Origin: Bacteroidales bacterium
Lineage (GTDB): Bacteria > Bacteroidota > Bacteroidia > Bacteroidales > VadinHA17
Direction of reading: 5' to 3'
Assembly: GCA_003141895.1 (NCBI GenBank)
Contig: PLNT01000014.1
Coordinates: 1-64,000 of the forward strand
DNA length: 64,000 nt
Part shown: positions 52,415-62,837 of the stretch, one piece after another
How the letters are laid out: each line of letters starts with the position of its first letter
Numbering within the stretch: position 1 is the stretch's first letter
Translations under genes and position numbers: made by a program
Notes under the pieces: generated by a model
Databases searched by the model: none
Told to the model about the DNA's origin: nothing
The model's input: the letters and a program-made list of their open reading frames with translations, nothing else

Positions 52415-53617
52415 ATGTCAATAAACCAACTTGAATCTCTCAAATCTGAAGTTAAGGACGAACTGGTAAACAACATTTTGCCTTTTTGGTCAGGTAAAAT
52501 GATCGATACCACAAACGGAGGTTTTTTTGGCCGGGTTGATGGTTCAGGTCGCATTTATAATGATGCCGACAAGGGATGTGTATTAAATGCAAGAATACTT
52601 TGGACATTCTCGTCAGCTTTCAGAGTACTGAAAAATCCGGAATACCTTAAAATTGCTGAAAGATCAAAAGATTATCTGTTGAAGCATTTCTTTGACAATG
52701 AATATGGAGGAGTATACTGGCTTCTTAATCATAAGGGAGAAATGAAAGATGGTAAAAAACAGATATATGCCCAGGCTTTTGCAATCTATGGTCTTACTGA
52801 ATATTATCGTGTTACTAAGGACAAAACTTGTCTTGAAAAAGCGATTGAGCTTTTTCATCTTATCGAGAAATTCAGTTATGATGAGAAACTTGGAGGATAT
52901 TTTGAGGCTTTCAGCAGGGAATGGGGACAACTTGATGATCTTCGGCTGAGCGCAAAGGATGCAAATGAGAAGAAGACCATGAATACACATCTACATGTTC
53001 TGGAAGCTTATACAAATCTCTGCAGGGTATGGAAAGATGATTTTCTGAAAAAACAACTGCGGAACCTGATTGGAAATTTCACAGATAAAATCGTAAACGG
53101 CCAGACATATAATCTCAATATGTTTTTTGATGAAGAATGGAACGATAAGACCGACCTCGTTTCATACGGCCATAACATCGAATCATCCTGGTTAATTTAT
53201 GAAGCCGCTCTGGTGCTTGGTGATGACTTAGTTTCAGAAAAAGTAAAAAAACTCTGTCTTAGAATTGCTGACTCATCGAAAGAGGGTAACATGACAGACG
53301 GAAGCATGATTTATGAAAAGTTCTTTAATTCGGAACATAAAGACACTGACAGACACTGGTGGGTGCAGGCTGAGACTGTTGTCGGATTTCTGAATGCTTA
53401 TAAATTAAACGGGCAGAAAGAATATCTGGATCGTAGTCTGGCAGCATGGGGATTTATAAAAGATCACCTGATAGACAGGCAAAACGGAGAATGGTATTGG
53501 AGTGTTAATGAAAATCTCCAGCCGAATCTTAAAGAAGACAAAGCCGGATTCTGGAAATGTCCGTATCATAATTCAAGAATGTGTCTGGAAATAATTGAGA
53601 GACAGGATACTATTTAA
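52415..53617 (+). CDS. Cellobiose 2-epimerase (AGE family)
   Basis: A 400-residue (alpha/alpha)6-barrel enzyme of the N-acylglucosamine 2-epimerase/cellobiose 2-epimerase family. Typical parts are WSGKMIDTTNGGFFGRVDG near the start, KGCVLNARILWTFSSAFR, EYGGVYWLLNHKGE, the catalytic His in MNTHLHVLEAYTNL and YGHNIESSWLIYEAA, and RHWWVQAETVVGFLNAY. It is cytoplasmic. It would epimerise mannobiose to mannosyl-glucose for GH130. Length matches cellobiose 2-epimerases, and the neighbours make this choice better than GlcNAc 2-epimerase. Confidence 0.92.
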   Translation: MSINQLESLKSEVKDELVNNILPFWSGKMIDTTNGGFFGRVDGSGRIYNDADKGCVLNARILWTFSSAFRVLKNPEYLKIAERSKDYLLKHFFDNEYGGVYWLLNHKGEMKDGKKQIYAQAFAIYGLTEYYRVTKDKTCLEKAIELFHLIEKFSYDEKLGGYFEAFSREWGQLDDLRLSAKDANEKKTMNTHLHVLEAYTNLCRVWKDDFLKKQLRNLIGNFTDKIVNGQTYNLNMFFDEEWNDKTDLVSYGHNIESSWLIYEAALVLGDDLVSEKVKKLCLRIADSSKEGNMTDGSMIYEKFFNSEHKDTDRHWWVQAETVVGFLNAYKLNGQKEYLDRSLAAWGFIKDHLIDRQNGEWYWSVNENLQPNLKEDKAGFWKCPYHNSRMCLEIIERQDTI

Positions 53618-53629
53618 TCTAAATTCATT

Positions 53630-55375
53630 ATGAGAAAACTAATTTTAACATTTTTACTTTGCAGTTCGGCAATTTTTATTCTTATAGCACAGGATGCAAC
53701 TACAATAGTCCGCCTTAACCAGATTGGTTTCTATCCGGGTGCCCCAAAAGTCGCAGTAATTGCTGATGTGAACGTCAGCGATTTTGTAATTAAATCTTTG
53801 CCATCAGGAGCAGTAGTATTCAAATCAAAAGTGAGTGCTCCCCATAAATCGGAATTTTCTTCAAAAACAACAAGGATTGCTGATTTTTCATCTGTCCACA
53901 AACCCGGTACTTACGAGTTGAGTTTGCCTGGAACTGGCAACTCTTATACTTTTGAGATCAAAGCAAAAATTTTCAACAATCTTACCAGAGCACTTATTAA
54001 AGGATTTTATTATCAGAGAATGTCGATACCATTGCTACCCAAATATGCAGGAAAATGGAGCAGAGAGGAAGGACATTCCGATAAACAGGTTCTTATTCAT
54101 CCGGCAGCAGCTTCTTCAAATCGTCCTGCCGGGTCGATCATTTCCTGTCCAAAGGGTTGGTATGATGCCGGCGATTATAATAAGTACATAGTAAATAGCG
54201 GCATAACAATGGGAACGTTACTTTCATTGTATGAAGACTTCCCTTCTTATTTCGATACCCTGAATATTAATATTCCGGAAACAGGCAACGGTGCACCGGA
54301 TCTTCTTAATGAAATTGTTTGGAACCTTCGGTGGATGCTTACTATGCAGGATCCTGATGACGGTGGTGTATATAACAAAGTGACAAATGCCAATTTTGAC
54401 GGATTTGTAATGCCTTCAGCTGCAGTAACTCCACGTTACGTTGTTCCTAAAGGAACAGCAGCCACACTCGATTTCGCTGCAGTAATGGCACAATCAGCTC
54501 GCATATTCAAAAAGTTCATTAAGGTTTTTCCGGGATTATCTGATTCATGTATGAAATGTGCTGAAAAAGCATGGGATTGGGCTGTAAAAAACCCTGAAGT
54601 GGTTTATGATCAAAACCTTATGAATAAAGAGTTCAATCCGGTAATAAATACAGGCGGTTATGGCGATTCTGATTTCAAAGACGAATTTATATGGGCCGCA
54701 TCAGAATTGTATATCAGTACCGGCAAAGACAGTTATTATACATCATATCCGATGTACCCAGACACTCTGATGACATTACCTTCATGGGATAATGTAAAAC
54801 TTCTCGGGTATTATACTCTAGCAAGGTTTGAAAAAAAACTTACAAATTCAGCAAAAAAAGATTTTCCGGCTTTAAAACAAAGGATAATAAGAACTGCTGA
54901 CAATATGGCATCAGGATTAAAAGACCGCACGTATATGACTGTAATGGGGAAATCTGCTGCAGATTTTGTCTGGGGTAGTAATTCGGTTGCAACAAATGAA
55001 GGTATTTTACTTATCCGGGCTTTCAGGCTTACGAATGACAGGAAATATCTGGATTATGCACTCACGAATCTTGATTATGTTCTTGGACGTAATGCAACAG
55101 GTTATTCATTTATAACAGGATACGGACATAAAACTCCTATGTTTCCGCATCACCGTTTATCGGAGGCTGATGGAATTGCTGATCCAATTCCGGGTTTGAT
55201 TGTAGGTGGTCCAAATCCAGGTCAGCAGGATGGATGTAAAACTTACCCTTCCCGGATTCCGGATGAATCTTATACCGATACCGTATGTTCATACGCATCA
55301 AATGAGATAGCGATTAACTGGAATGCACCGGCTGCTTATCTTTCAGGAGCCCTTGAAGTATTGTATTCAAAATAA
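53630..55375 (+). CDS. GH9 endoglucanase-like enzyme with N-terminal Ig-like domain
   Basis: A 581-residue secreted enzyme with a signal peptide (about 1-20, ending FILIAQ). Residues about 25-110 are the CelD-type Ig-like domain (VRLNQIGFYPGAPKVAVI, KPGTYELSLPGTGNSYTFEI). The catalytic domain has CPKGWYDAGDYNKYIVNSG (Asp pair for the base), the MFPHHRLSEADG block and the acid Glu in CSYASNEIAINWNAP. GH9 enzymes cut beta-1,4-glucans, including glucomannan and xyloglucan in some cases. It starts 12 bp after the epimerase gene, so it belongs to the mannan operon by position. Confidence 0.93.
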   Translation: MRKLILTFLLCSSAIFILIAQDATTIVRLNQIGFYPGAPKVAVIADVNVSDFVIKSLPSGAVVFKSKVSAPHKSEFSSKTTRIADFSSVHKPGTYELSLPGTGNSYTFEIKAKIFNNLTRALIKGFYYQRMSIPLLPKYAGKWSREEGHSDKQVLIHPAAASSNRPAGSIISCPKGWYDAGDYNKYIVNSGITMGTLLSLYEDFPSYFDTLNINIPETGNGAPDLLNEIVWNLRWMLTMQDPDDGGVYNKVTNANFDGFVMPSAAVTPRYVVPKGTAATLDFAAVMAQSARIFKKFIKVFPGLSDSCMKCAEKAWDWAVKNPEVVYDQNLMNKEFNPVINTGGYGDSDFKDEFIWAASELYISTGKDSYYTSYPMYPDTLMTLPSWDNVKLLGYYTLARFEKKLTNSAKKDFPALKQRIIRTADNMASGLKDRTYMTVMGKSAADFVWGSNSVATNEGILLIRAFRLTNDRKYLDYALTNLDYVLGRNATGYSFITGYGHKTPMFPHHRLSEADGIADPIPGLIVGGPNPGQQDGCKTYPSRIPDESYTDTVCSYASNEIAINWNAPAAYLSGALEVLYSK

Positions 55376-55465
55376 CATTTTGATTTTTCACTTTATATAA
55401 CTTTGTGGTAAAATAATTTAATTATTATCATTAATATTCTTTCAAGACTATTTAATCTCCTTACA

Positions 55466-57469
55466 ATGAAATTATCAACAATTTTATTAATCGCATTTCT
55501 GACCTTGACTGGCTGTCAGACAAATTCAAACCTAAAATTGCCTGCGCTTATCGGAGACAATATGGTACTGCAGCAAAAGACCGATGCTAAAATATGGGGA
55601 AAAGCCTATCCCGGACGTAAAATCACCGTTAAAGCGAGCTGGAATTCTATCGGCAAAGCTATTGCAGGAAATGATGGAAAATGGTCAGTAAATTTGCCAA
55701 CACCTGAAGCCGGGGGACCCTATACAATATCAGTTTCAGCGAACGATACTACAATTACAGTTCAGAATGTACTTGTCGGGGAGGTATGGTTTTGTTCCGG
55801 TCAGTCAAATATGGAAATGCCATTAGAAGGCTGGCCACCTGTTGATACAATAATGAATTCTACAGCGACGATAGCATCCTCTTCAATTCCTGAAATACGT
55901 CTCTTCAATCTTCAGAAAAAAATGTCCGACCATCCCTCGGACGAGTGTACTGGCAAATGGGAAGTAAGTTCACCGGAATCTGTAAATCAATTCAGTGCCA
56001 CTGCATATTTCTTCGGGAAGAAATTAAATAAGGAACTTCACATTCCGGTCGGATTAATTGAATCTGCATGGGGAGGAACTCCTTCAGAGTCATGGACTTC
56101 TGCAAAGTCACTCGAGCAAGCCGGAGAATTCACAAAGGAAATAAAGGCAATTAAGGAATCTGCACCGCTTCAGGCTGAATATCAGAAATGGCTTAATACC
56201 CTTAAACAAGTTCAAATAAAAGCTGCCGGGGAAGATCAGTGGAAAGGTCTGAGTTTTAATGATGAAATCATTCCTTTATCCGAATTCAATGATAGCGTAT
56301 GGCCGTCAATGGTTCTTCCGACTCAGTTTGAATCGGTTATCGGTGATTTTGATGGGGCTGTATGGTTCCGCAAAAGCATAGAAATACCCCCGGAGATGAC
56401 CGGAAAAGATCTGATACTCTCTCTAGGTCCAATAGATGATATGGATCGAACATATTTTAATGGGAAGCTGGTCGGTGCGAATGAAACTTCAGGTGTCTGG
56501 CAGGTTGACCGGAATTATGATGTTCCGGCATCGTTGGTAAAGGCAGGGAACAATGTTATCTCGGTAAGAGTTCTTGATACTCAGGGCGGTGGTGGAATTT
56601 ATGGTGCTCCGGAGAAAATGAAGCTTGTGGTAAAAAATGATCCGAAGATACTTATGCTTCTCAAGGGTGATTGGAAATATCAGTCTGTTGCCGAATTAAA
56701 AGGTGATAAATTTTATATTTATGATATTTCGAAAAATGAGTTTCAGACAAGGAAAAGACCGATAGGCATCGGTGCAGGAACTCCTACAGTTCTTTTTAAT
56801 GGGATGGTTTATCCGGCTTTGAAATATCAGATAAAAGGGGCAATCTGGTACCAGGGAGAAGCTAATGTCGGAAGAGCAGAACAGTATGCTAAAATTTTTC
56901 CGGCGATGATCAGGAACTGGAGAGAAAGCTGGGAAATAAAAGATTTTCCTTTCTATTTTGTACAAATAGCTCCATATGTTTATGCAGGAGTTGATTCAAC
57001 AGAGTCTGCTTATCTTCGTGAAGCTCAGGAAAGCGCTCTTAAACTTTCAAAAACAGGAATGGCAGTAACATTAGATATAGCCACTGTGATGAATATTCAT
57101 CCTCCTTATAAAACGGAAGTGGGTGAAAGGCTTGCATGTCTTGCTTTGAATAATGATTATGGAGTTAAAAATCAATGCAATGGTCCGGTTTATAAGTCAA
57201 TGGTAATTTCTGCCGGCGGTATAAAATTGCAATTTAATAATACCGGTGAGGGTTTGATAGCAAGGAAGGATAAACTCACCGAATTCGAAATTGCAGGAAA
57301 AGATGGTCGTTATTTAAAAGCAAATGCTAAAATTGTGAATAATGAGGTGTTTGTTTCTTCACCTCTGGTAAAAGATCCGGTTTCCGTGAGGTATTGCTGG
57401 AGAAATGGCGCAGAAGCTTCATTGTTTAACAAGGCAGGTTTGCCGGCATGGCAGTTCAGAACCAAGTAA
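55466..57469 (+). CDS. CE20-like carbohydrate acetylesterase (SASA/sialate O-acetylesterase family)
   Basis: A 667-residue lipoprotein (LTLTGC lipobox near residue 17). The SGNH-type esterase domain has the Ser block WFCSGQSNMEMPLEGWP near residue 115, WGGTPSESW near residue 208, GAIWYQGEANV near residue 460 and the His near IHPPYKTEVGERLA. Residues about 240-400 are an inserted galactose-binding-like jelly roll (VWFRKSIEIPPEM, VSVRVLD-like ISVRVLDTQGGGG). Family members remove acetyl groups from sialate or, in plant-polysaccharide loci, from xylan and mannan. The context favours acetylated hemicellulose. Confidence 0.9.
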   Translation: MKLSTILLIAFLTLTGCQTNSNLKLPALIGDNMVLQQKTDAKIWGKAYPGRKITVKASWNSIGKAIAGNDGKWSVNLPTPEAGGPYTISVSANDTTITVQNVLVGEVWFCSGQSNMEMPLEGWPPVDTIMNSTATIASSSIPEIRLFNLQKKMSDHPSDECTGKWEVSSPESVNQFSATAYFFGKKLNKELHIPVGLIESAWGGTPSESWTSAKSLEQAGEFTKEIKAIKESAPLQAEYQKWLNTLKQVQIKAAGEDQWKGLSFNDEIIPLSEFNDSVWPSMVLPTQFESVIGDFDGAVWFRKSIEIPPEMTGKDLILSLGPIDDMDRTYFNGKLVGANETSGVWQVDRNYDVPASLVKAGNNVISVRVLDTQGGGGIYGAPEKMKLVVKNDPKILMLLKGDWKYQSVAELKGDKFYIYDISKNEFQTRKRPIGIGAGTPTVLFNGMVYPALKYQIKGAIWYQGEANVGRAEQYAKIFPAMIRNWRESWEIKDFPFYFVQIAPYVYAGVDSTESAYLREAQESALKLSKTGMAVTLDIATVMNIHPPYKTEVGERLACLALNNDYGVKNQCNGPVYKSMVISAGGIKLQFNNTGEGLIARKDKLTEFEIAGKDGRYLKANAKIVNNEVFVSSPLVKDPVSVRYCWRNGAEASLFNKAGLPAWQFRTK

Positions 57470-57586
57470 ATATATCTGCCCATATAGAAATGTTAATATA
57501 CCTTAAATGATTCCAATTATTTTATCACATGGTTAATGCGATAGGGAATCTTTATTAATTTAGCAAAAATTAAATCCTTACGACCA

Positions 57587-58711
57587 ATGAATAAAATTCA
57601 ATTTTTTACACTTATACTGGCTGCAACCAGTATTATTTCATGCAACCAGTTAACAAAAAATAAGGAAATGGTTAGAAAAGATGTATTTGGAAATCACAAT
57701 GGTAAAGATGTTTACCTGTTAACACTTACGAACAAAGCTGGTAATGTCATCAGACTTACAAACTATGGTGCCAAGATTAATTGGATTGAAGTTCCCGACA
57801 AGAATGGCAGGAAGGATAATGTTACTTTCGGATATGATACTTTTGATGAAACCCTTAAAGGTGATATGTCCTTTGGATCTGTTGTAGGAAGGTACGCGAA
57901 CAGGATAGCTAAAGGAAAATTTACTCTTGACGGAGTTGAATATCACACCCCAATTAACAATGGACCAAATACGCTTCATGGCGGACCAGCAGGATGGCAC
58001 AGTGTTGTATGGAGCACAGAGATATTAAAAGACAGCAAATTTCCGGCTGTAAAGTTTACATATGTCAGCCCTGACATGGAAGCAGGTTTCCCGGGTACGG
58101 TTAATGCTGCTATTACGTATACCTGGACTGATAATAACGAGATAATCATGGATTACCAGTGTACCACTGATAAGAAAACGGTCATAAATGTTACCAATCA
58201 TGCTTATTTCAATTTACACGGAGCAGGAAACGGTGATATTCTCGATCACGTACTGACAATGAAGGCATCTGCTTTCACACCCGTTGATTCCGTTATGATC
58301 CCGACTGGTGAAATTCGACCTGTAGCCGGAACACCCTTTGATTTTAACACAGCTCACACAATCGGCGAAAGAATTGGTGACAAATATGATCAGCTTATTC
58401 TTGGTCGCGGATATGATCATAATTATATCCTGGATAACAAAGAAGAAGTTGATGCTACAGTTTGGGAACCTGTAAGTGGTCGTATGCTGGAAGTAATAAC
58501 AGATCAACCAGGTCTGCAATTATACACAGGGAATTTCCTCGATGGAAAACAAATTGGTCATGGAGGGAAAGCTTTTAATTTTCGGTCAGGTTTATGTCTT
58601 GAGTCAGGTCATTTTCCCGACAGTCCTAATCACCCCGACTTTCCTACGACAGTCTTAAATCCGGGCGAAACCTTGAAGACAACTACAATTTACAGATTTT
58701 CAGTTAAATAG
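57587..58711 (+). CDS. Aldose 1-epimerase (mutarotase), lipoprotein
   Basis: A 374-residue lipoprotein (SIISC lipobox near residue 20). GalM-type core: NYGAKINWIEVPDKNGR, GSVVGRYANRIAKGKF, NNGPNTLHGG, the catalytic His in TNHAYFNLHGAG, RGYDHNYIL, and the catalytic Glu in GLCLESGHFPDSPNHPDFP. It equilibrates alpha and beta anomers of released sugars. The signal sequence places it in the periplasm, where it would speed uptake of xylose, arabinose or galactose. It is complete. The 117 bp upstream hold no gene. Confidence 0.95.
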   Translation: MNKIQFFTLILAATSIISCNQLTKNKEMVRKDVFGNHNGKDVYLLTLTNKAGNVIRLTNYGAKINWIEVPDKNGRKDNVTFGYDTFDETLKGDMSFGSVVGRYANRIAKGKFTLDGVEYHTPINNGPNTLHGGPAGWHSVVWSTEILKDSKFPAVKFTYVSPDMEAGFPGTVNAAITYTWTDNNEIIMDYQCTTDKKTVINVTNHAYFNLHGAGNGDILDHVLTMKASAFTPVDSVMIPTGEIRPVAGTPFDFNTAHTIGERIGDKYDQLILGRGYDHNYILDNKEEVDATVWEPVSGRMLEVITDQPGLQLYTGNFLDGKQIGHGGKAFNFRSGLCLESGHFPDSPNHPDFPTTVLNPGETLKTTTIYRFSVK

Positions 58712-58736
58712 ATTTCATTTTAAATAATATTGTTTT

Positions 58737-60047
58737 ATGACAACAAGAAGAGTTTTTATAAAAAACGCCGCGTTAACCACTGCTGCATTGGGTGTGGTTC
58801 CAACCCTGTCAAGTGCTTTAACTGGTTGTGCTCCGTCAGACCGGATAAACGTTGGTGTCATTGGATGTAATGGTCAGGGTTATGCTGATCTGGTTCCATT
58901 TCTTGATCACAAAAATGTAGAATGTCTTGCATTGGCCGACGTCGACGAAAACGTGCTTAACAGACGGGCAACTGATGTAGAGAAGATAAGGGGTAAGAAA
59001 CCCGCAAATCTTTACAAAGACTGGAGGAAACTTATCGATAACAAGGATATTAATGTAGTTATAGTAGGAACGCCGGATCATTGGCATTGTATACAAATGG
59101 TTGCTGCATGTGAGGCAGGGAAAGATGTTTATTGCGAAAAACCGTTAGGACGAACTATAGAGGAATGCAATCTGATGGTAAGTGCTGCCAAAAAGTACAA
59201 AACTGTAGTACAGGTAGGTCAGTGGCAGAGAAGTGACAAACATTGGCAGGATGCAGTAAATTTTATACAGTCAGGCAAACTTGGTAAAATCAGACTTGTA
59301 AGAGTATTTTCATATCAGGGCTGGTGTCCGTCAATCCCTGTTCAACCTGATGAGGCCGTACCAGCAGGAGTAGATTATGATATGTGGCTGGGCCCGGCGC
59401 CAAATCGTCCATTTAACAGAAACCGCTTCCATTTTACTTTCAGATGGTTCTGGGACTATGCAGGAGGTCTGATGACAGATTGGGGTGTTCATCTTCTTGA
59501 TTATGCTCTTTATGGTATGAATGTAACTACACCAAAGTCGGTAATGGCCATGGGCGGGAAATATGGCTATCCGGCTGATGCATGTGAAACTCCCGACAGT
59601 TTGCAGACTATTTATGAGTTCGACGGATTTAATGTTCTGTGGGACCATGCAATTGGAATAAACGATGGGGCTTACGGCCGTAATCATGGACTTGGTTTTG
59701 TAGGTGAAAACGGAACGCTTGTAGTAGATCGGGATGGATGGGAAGTTATTCCTGAGAAAGTTAATGGTAAAGAAAGAATGCAGGCTGTTCCCCTTGCACA
59801 GGGAGATGGTAAAGGGTTAAATAATCATGTGCGAAATTTCCTTACATGTATACAAAGCAGGAATCCGAATACAAATGCCAGTGTTGAGATTGGTGCACAT
59901 ATTGCTAAATTTTCAGCTATTGGTAATATAGCATACCGCTCAGGCAAAAAACTTGTATGGGATGGTACAAAATTCACAAATGATGTTGATGCCAACAGTT
60001 ATCTTGTTCCAACATACAGAGGACCATGGAAATTGCCAAAAGTTTAA
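58737..60047 (+). CDS. Gfo/Idh/MocA-family oxidoreductase, Tat-exported
   Basis: A 436-residue protein with a twin-arginine signal (TTRRVFIKNAALTTAALG) followed by a lipobox-like ALTGC. The Rossmann part starts INVGVIGCNGQGYADL, with CEKPLGRTIEEC holding the EKP motif, and the C-terminal domain has FWDYAGGLMTDWGVHLLDYALYGMN. Such exported forms are common in Bacteroidetes; some (GH109) act as glycosidases through NAD-dependent redox chemistry. The substrate here is unknown. It starts 25 bp after the mutarotase gene, so a role in glycan modification is plausible. Confidence 0.9.
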   Translation: MTTRRVFIKNAALTTAALGVVPTLSSALTGCAPSDRINVGVIGCNGQGYADLVPFLDHKNVECLALADVDENVLNRRATDVEKIRGKKPANLYKDWRKLIDNKDINVVIVGTPDHWHCIQMVAACEAGKDVYCEKPLGRTIEECNLMVSAAKKYKTVVQVGQWQRSDKHWQDAVNFIQSGKLGKIRLVRVFSYQGWCPSIPVQPDEAVPAGVDYDMWLGPAPNRPFNRNRFHFTFRWFWDYAGGLMTDWGVHLLDYALYGMNVTTPKSVMAMGGKYGYPADACETPDSLQTIYEFDGFNVLWDHAIGINDGAYGRNHGLGFVGENGTLVVDRDGWEVIPEKVNGKERMQAVPLAQGDGKGLNNHVRNFLTCIQSRNPNTNASVEIGAHIAKFSAIGNIAYRSGKKLVWDGTKFTNDVDANSYLVPTYRGPWKLPKV

Positions 60048-60176
60048 CGTAAAGGGTAATCAGAAGAGTTTGAAACTATTCTGATCATCAATTGAAAATA
60101 ATATTGCCGGATCTGAGAAATTATATCTTTCCAGATCCGGCATATTTTTAATATATTTCCATTTAAAATCCCTACT

Positions 60177-62828
60177 ATGAAAAAGACATTTTCGATATTA
60201 TTTGTTTTGATAATTACCACACTAACATTCACCGCCGGTGCACAGCAAAGCACCAATTCATTCCCATTCAGGAATCCGGCACTCCCTCTTGAGGAAAGAG
60301 TCAATGATCTTGTTTCTCGAATGACACTCCAGGAAAAAGCAGATCAGTTACTTTATACGGCACCAGCTATTCCCCGGTTAGGCATCCCGGCATATACATG
60401 GTGGAATGAAGCTTTGCATGGCGTGGCAAGAGCAGGATATGCAACCGTATTCCCTCAATCAATCACAATAGCGAACTCATGGGATGAAGGACTTATGTTT
60501 AATGTGGCAAATGCTATCTCCGATGAGGCCAGAGCGAAATATCACGAGTTCCAGAGAAGAGGCAAAACCGGTATTTACCAGGGACTGACCTTCTGGTCAC
60601 CAAATATAAATATCTTCCGGGATCCACGATGGGGAAGGGGTCATGAGACCTATGGGGAAGATCCTTTTCTGACAGGAAGAATGGGTTATGAATTTGTGAG
60701 AGGAATGCAAGGAGACGACCCAAAATATTTTAAAACAATAGCGACAGCTAAACACTTTGCAGTTCATTCAGGCCCGGAACCATTAAGACATTCATTTAAT
60801 GCAAAAGTGACCGAAGTTGATCTGAGGGAAACCTATCTTCCGGCATTCCGGGCTCTGGTGGTTGATGCTGGCGTATATTCTGTTATGGGGGCGTATAATA
60901 TGTTCAGGGACTATCCATGCTGTGCTAATCCTATATTATTTGGGATACTTCGAAAGGAGTGGGGCTTCAAAGGTTATGTTGTATCCGATTGCTGGGCGAT
61001 TTCTGACTTTTACAAGTTTACACATTTTGCCAAAGATCCTGCTGAAGCAGCTGCTGATGCAGTAAAAGCAGGCACCGATCTTGAGTGCGGAGTGGATTAT
61101 AAAAACCTTGTTGAGGCCGTTAAAAGAGGATTATTAACAGAAGAAGATATCAATGTTGCAGTTAAAAGGATCTTCACAGCACGATTGAAACTTGGAATGT
61201 TTGATCCTGATGAAATAGTTCCATATGCTCAAATACCTTTCTTTGTTAACTGTTCCGATTATAATAATTCACTTTCCAGGGACGCAGCCCGCAAGTCGAT
61301 AGTTCTACTTAAGAATGAAAAGAATATACTCCCCCTCTCTAAGGAAATTAAGACCATTGCGGTGATAGGGCCGAATGCAGATAACGTCGAATCGCTTATT
61401 GGTAATTATAACGGCATACCCAAGGAACCTGTAACAATACTTAAAGGCATTAATAATAAAGTTACCCCGGCAACGAAAGTAATCTATGCCGAAGGAAGTG
61501 ATCTGGCAGAAGGTATTCATAATCTGGTCCCTGTCCCTTCACGTTATCTCGAGACACCCGATGGAAAACAGGGCGCTTTTGGAGAGTATTTTAATAACAG
61601 TGATATTAAAGGGGTACCTGTGTTCACCAGAGTTGATGACAATATCGATTTCTATTGGGAGCATCTCTCACCAAGATATGATATGCCGGATGATAATTTT
61701 GGTATAAAATGGACTACCTATATTGTTCCACCGGTCACGGGAACATACGCGATAGGAAGCCGTGGATCATCAGAATATGAAATTCGTCTTAATGGTAAAA
61801 AACTCATTTCTTCAATGAATGAGCATGAAGCAGTTCATATTGAAGTACCGGCTGAGCTTGAAGCTGGTAAGAAGTATAAAGTTGAAGTCCTTTATAAAAA
61901 TCATGCGGGAGACGCTTTAATCGAGCTTTTGTGGGCAATGCCACGTCCAAACATTAAAGATCTTGCTGTTATTGCTGCAAAAGAATCTGATGCAGTAATT
62001 CTTGTTCTCGGTTTATCCCAACGTTTGGAAGGTGAAGAAATGTCAATTAAAATTGATGGTTTCAGTGGTGGTGACCGCACAAATCTGAATCTGCCATTAG
62101 TCCAGGAACAACTTCTTGATGCTGTTGTTGCTACTGGCAAACCTGTTATTGTTATACTGACAAACGGAGGAGCATTATCTGTAAACACAGCGCAGGAAAA
62201 AGCGTCTGCTGTTTTGCTGGCAGGATATGGGGGACAACAAGGTGGGAATGCAGTGGCAGATGTACTCTTTGGAGACTACAATCCTGCCGGCAGGCTTCCT
62301 GTAACTTATTATAAATCTGTTGACCAGATCCCGGCATTTGAGAATTATGATATGACTGGTAAAACTTACAGGTTTTTTACAAAGGAGCCATTGTACCCAT
62401 TTGGCTATGGCCTTAGTTACACTTCATTTAAGTACAGTAATTTATCAGTTCCGGGGAAAATTATTGCCGGGGAAAAAGTAAACATAAAAGTTACAGTAAC
62501 AAATACGGGGAAAGTTTCCGGAGACGAAGTGGTGGAACTTTATCTGACAGAAGAGAAGGCATCAACACCCAGACCTATACGACAACTCGAAGGATTTACG
62601 AGGGTTTCTCTTAATGCGGGTGAAAGTAAAGTTGTTGAATTAAAACTTGAACCAAGACAATTCTCGATAATAAATAACAAATCTAAAAGAGTAATCGAGC
62701 CAGGGTATTTTACAATCTCGGTTGGTGGCAAACAACCTGGATTCAAACGTTACCTTGATCCTGAGTTCACACAAGTTCTAACAGGGAGGATAAGATTAAC
62801 CGGGAAAGAAGTTCCTTTTGCGAACTGA
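60177..62828 (+). CDS. GH3 beta-xylosidase-like enzyme with PA14 insertion
   Basis: An 883-residue secreted enzyme with a signal peptide (about 1-22, ending TAGAQ). The GH3 N-domain has WNEALHGVARAG, TFWSPNINIFRDPRWGRGHETYGEDP, TAKHFAVHSGPEP and the nucleophile Asp in VVSDCWAISDFY. The C-domain (AVIGPNADNVESLIGNYNG onward) contains a PA14 domain at about residues 460-590 (GAFGEYFNNSDI, GTYAIGSRGSSEYEIRLNG), then GLSQRLEGEEM with the region of the acid/base, and a final FnIII-like domain (PFGYGLSYTSF, GDEVVELYL). This layout is typical of xylan 1,4-beta-xylosidases. It ends the plus-strand island. Confidence 0.93.
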   Translation: MKKTFSILFVLIITTLTFTAGAQQSTNSFPFRNPALPLEERVNDLVSRMTLQEKADQLLYTAPAIPRLGIPAYTWWNEALHGVARAGYATVFPQSITIANSWDEGLMFNVANAISDEARAKYHEFQRRGKTGIYQGLTFWSPNINIFRDPRWGRGHETYGEDPFLTGRMGYEFVRGMQGDDPKYFKTIATAKHFAVHSGPEPLRHSFNAKVTEVDLRETYLPAFRALVVDAGVYSVMGAYNMFRDYPCCANPILFGILRKEWGFKGYVVSDCWAISDFYKFTHFAKDPAEAAADAVKAGTDLECGVDYKNLVEAVKRGLLTEEDINVAVKRIFTARLKLGMFDPDEIVPYAQIPFFVNCSDYNNSLSRDAARKSIVLLKNEKNILPLSKEIKTIAVIGPNADNVESLIGNYNGIPKEPVTILKGINNKVTPATKVIYAEGSDLAEGIHNLVPVPSRYLETPDGKQGAFGEYFNNSDIKGVPVFTRVDDNIDFYWEHLSPRYDMPDDNFGIKWTTYIVPPVTGTYAIGSRGSSEYEIRLNGKKLISSMNEHEAVHIEVPAELEAGKKYKVEVLYKNHAGDALIELLWAMPRPNIKDLAVIAAKESDAVILVLGLSQRLEGEEMSIKIDGFSGGDRTNLNLPLVQEQLLDAVVATGKPVIVILTNGGALSVNTAQEKASAVLLAGYGGQQGGNAVADVLFGDYNPAGRLPVTYYKSVDQIPAFENYDMTGKTYRFFTKEPLYPFGYGLSYTSFKYSNLSVPGKIIAGEKVNIKVTVTNTGKVSGDEVVELYLTEEKASTPRPIRQLEGFTRVSLNAGESKVVELKLEPRQFSIINNKSKRVIEPGYFTISVGGKQPGFKRYLDPEFTQVLTGRIRLTGKEVPFAN

Positions 62829-62837
62829 TTATTTACA

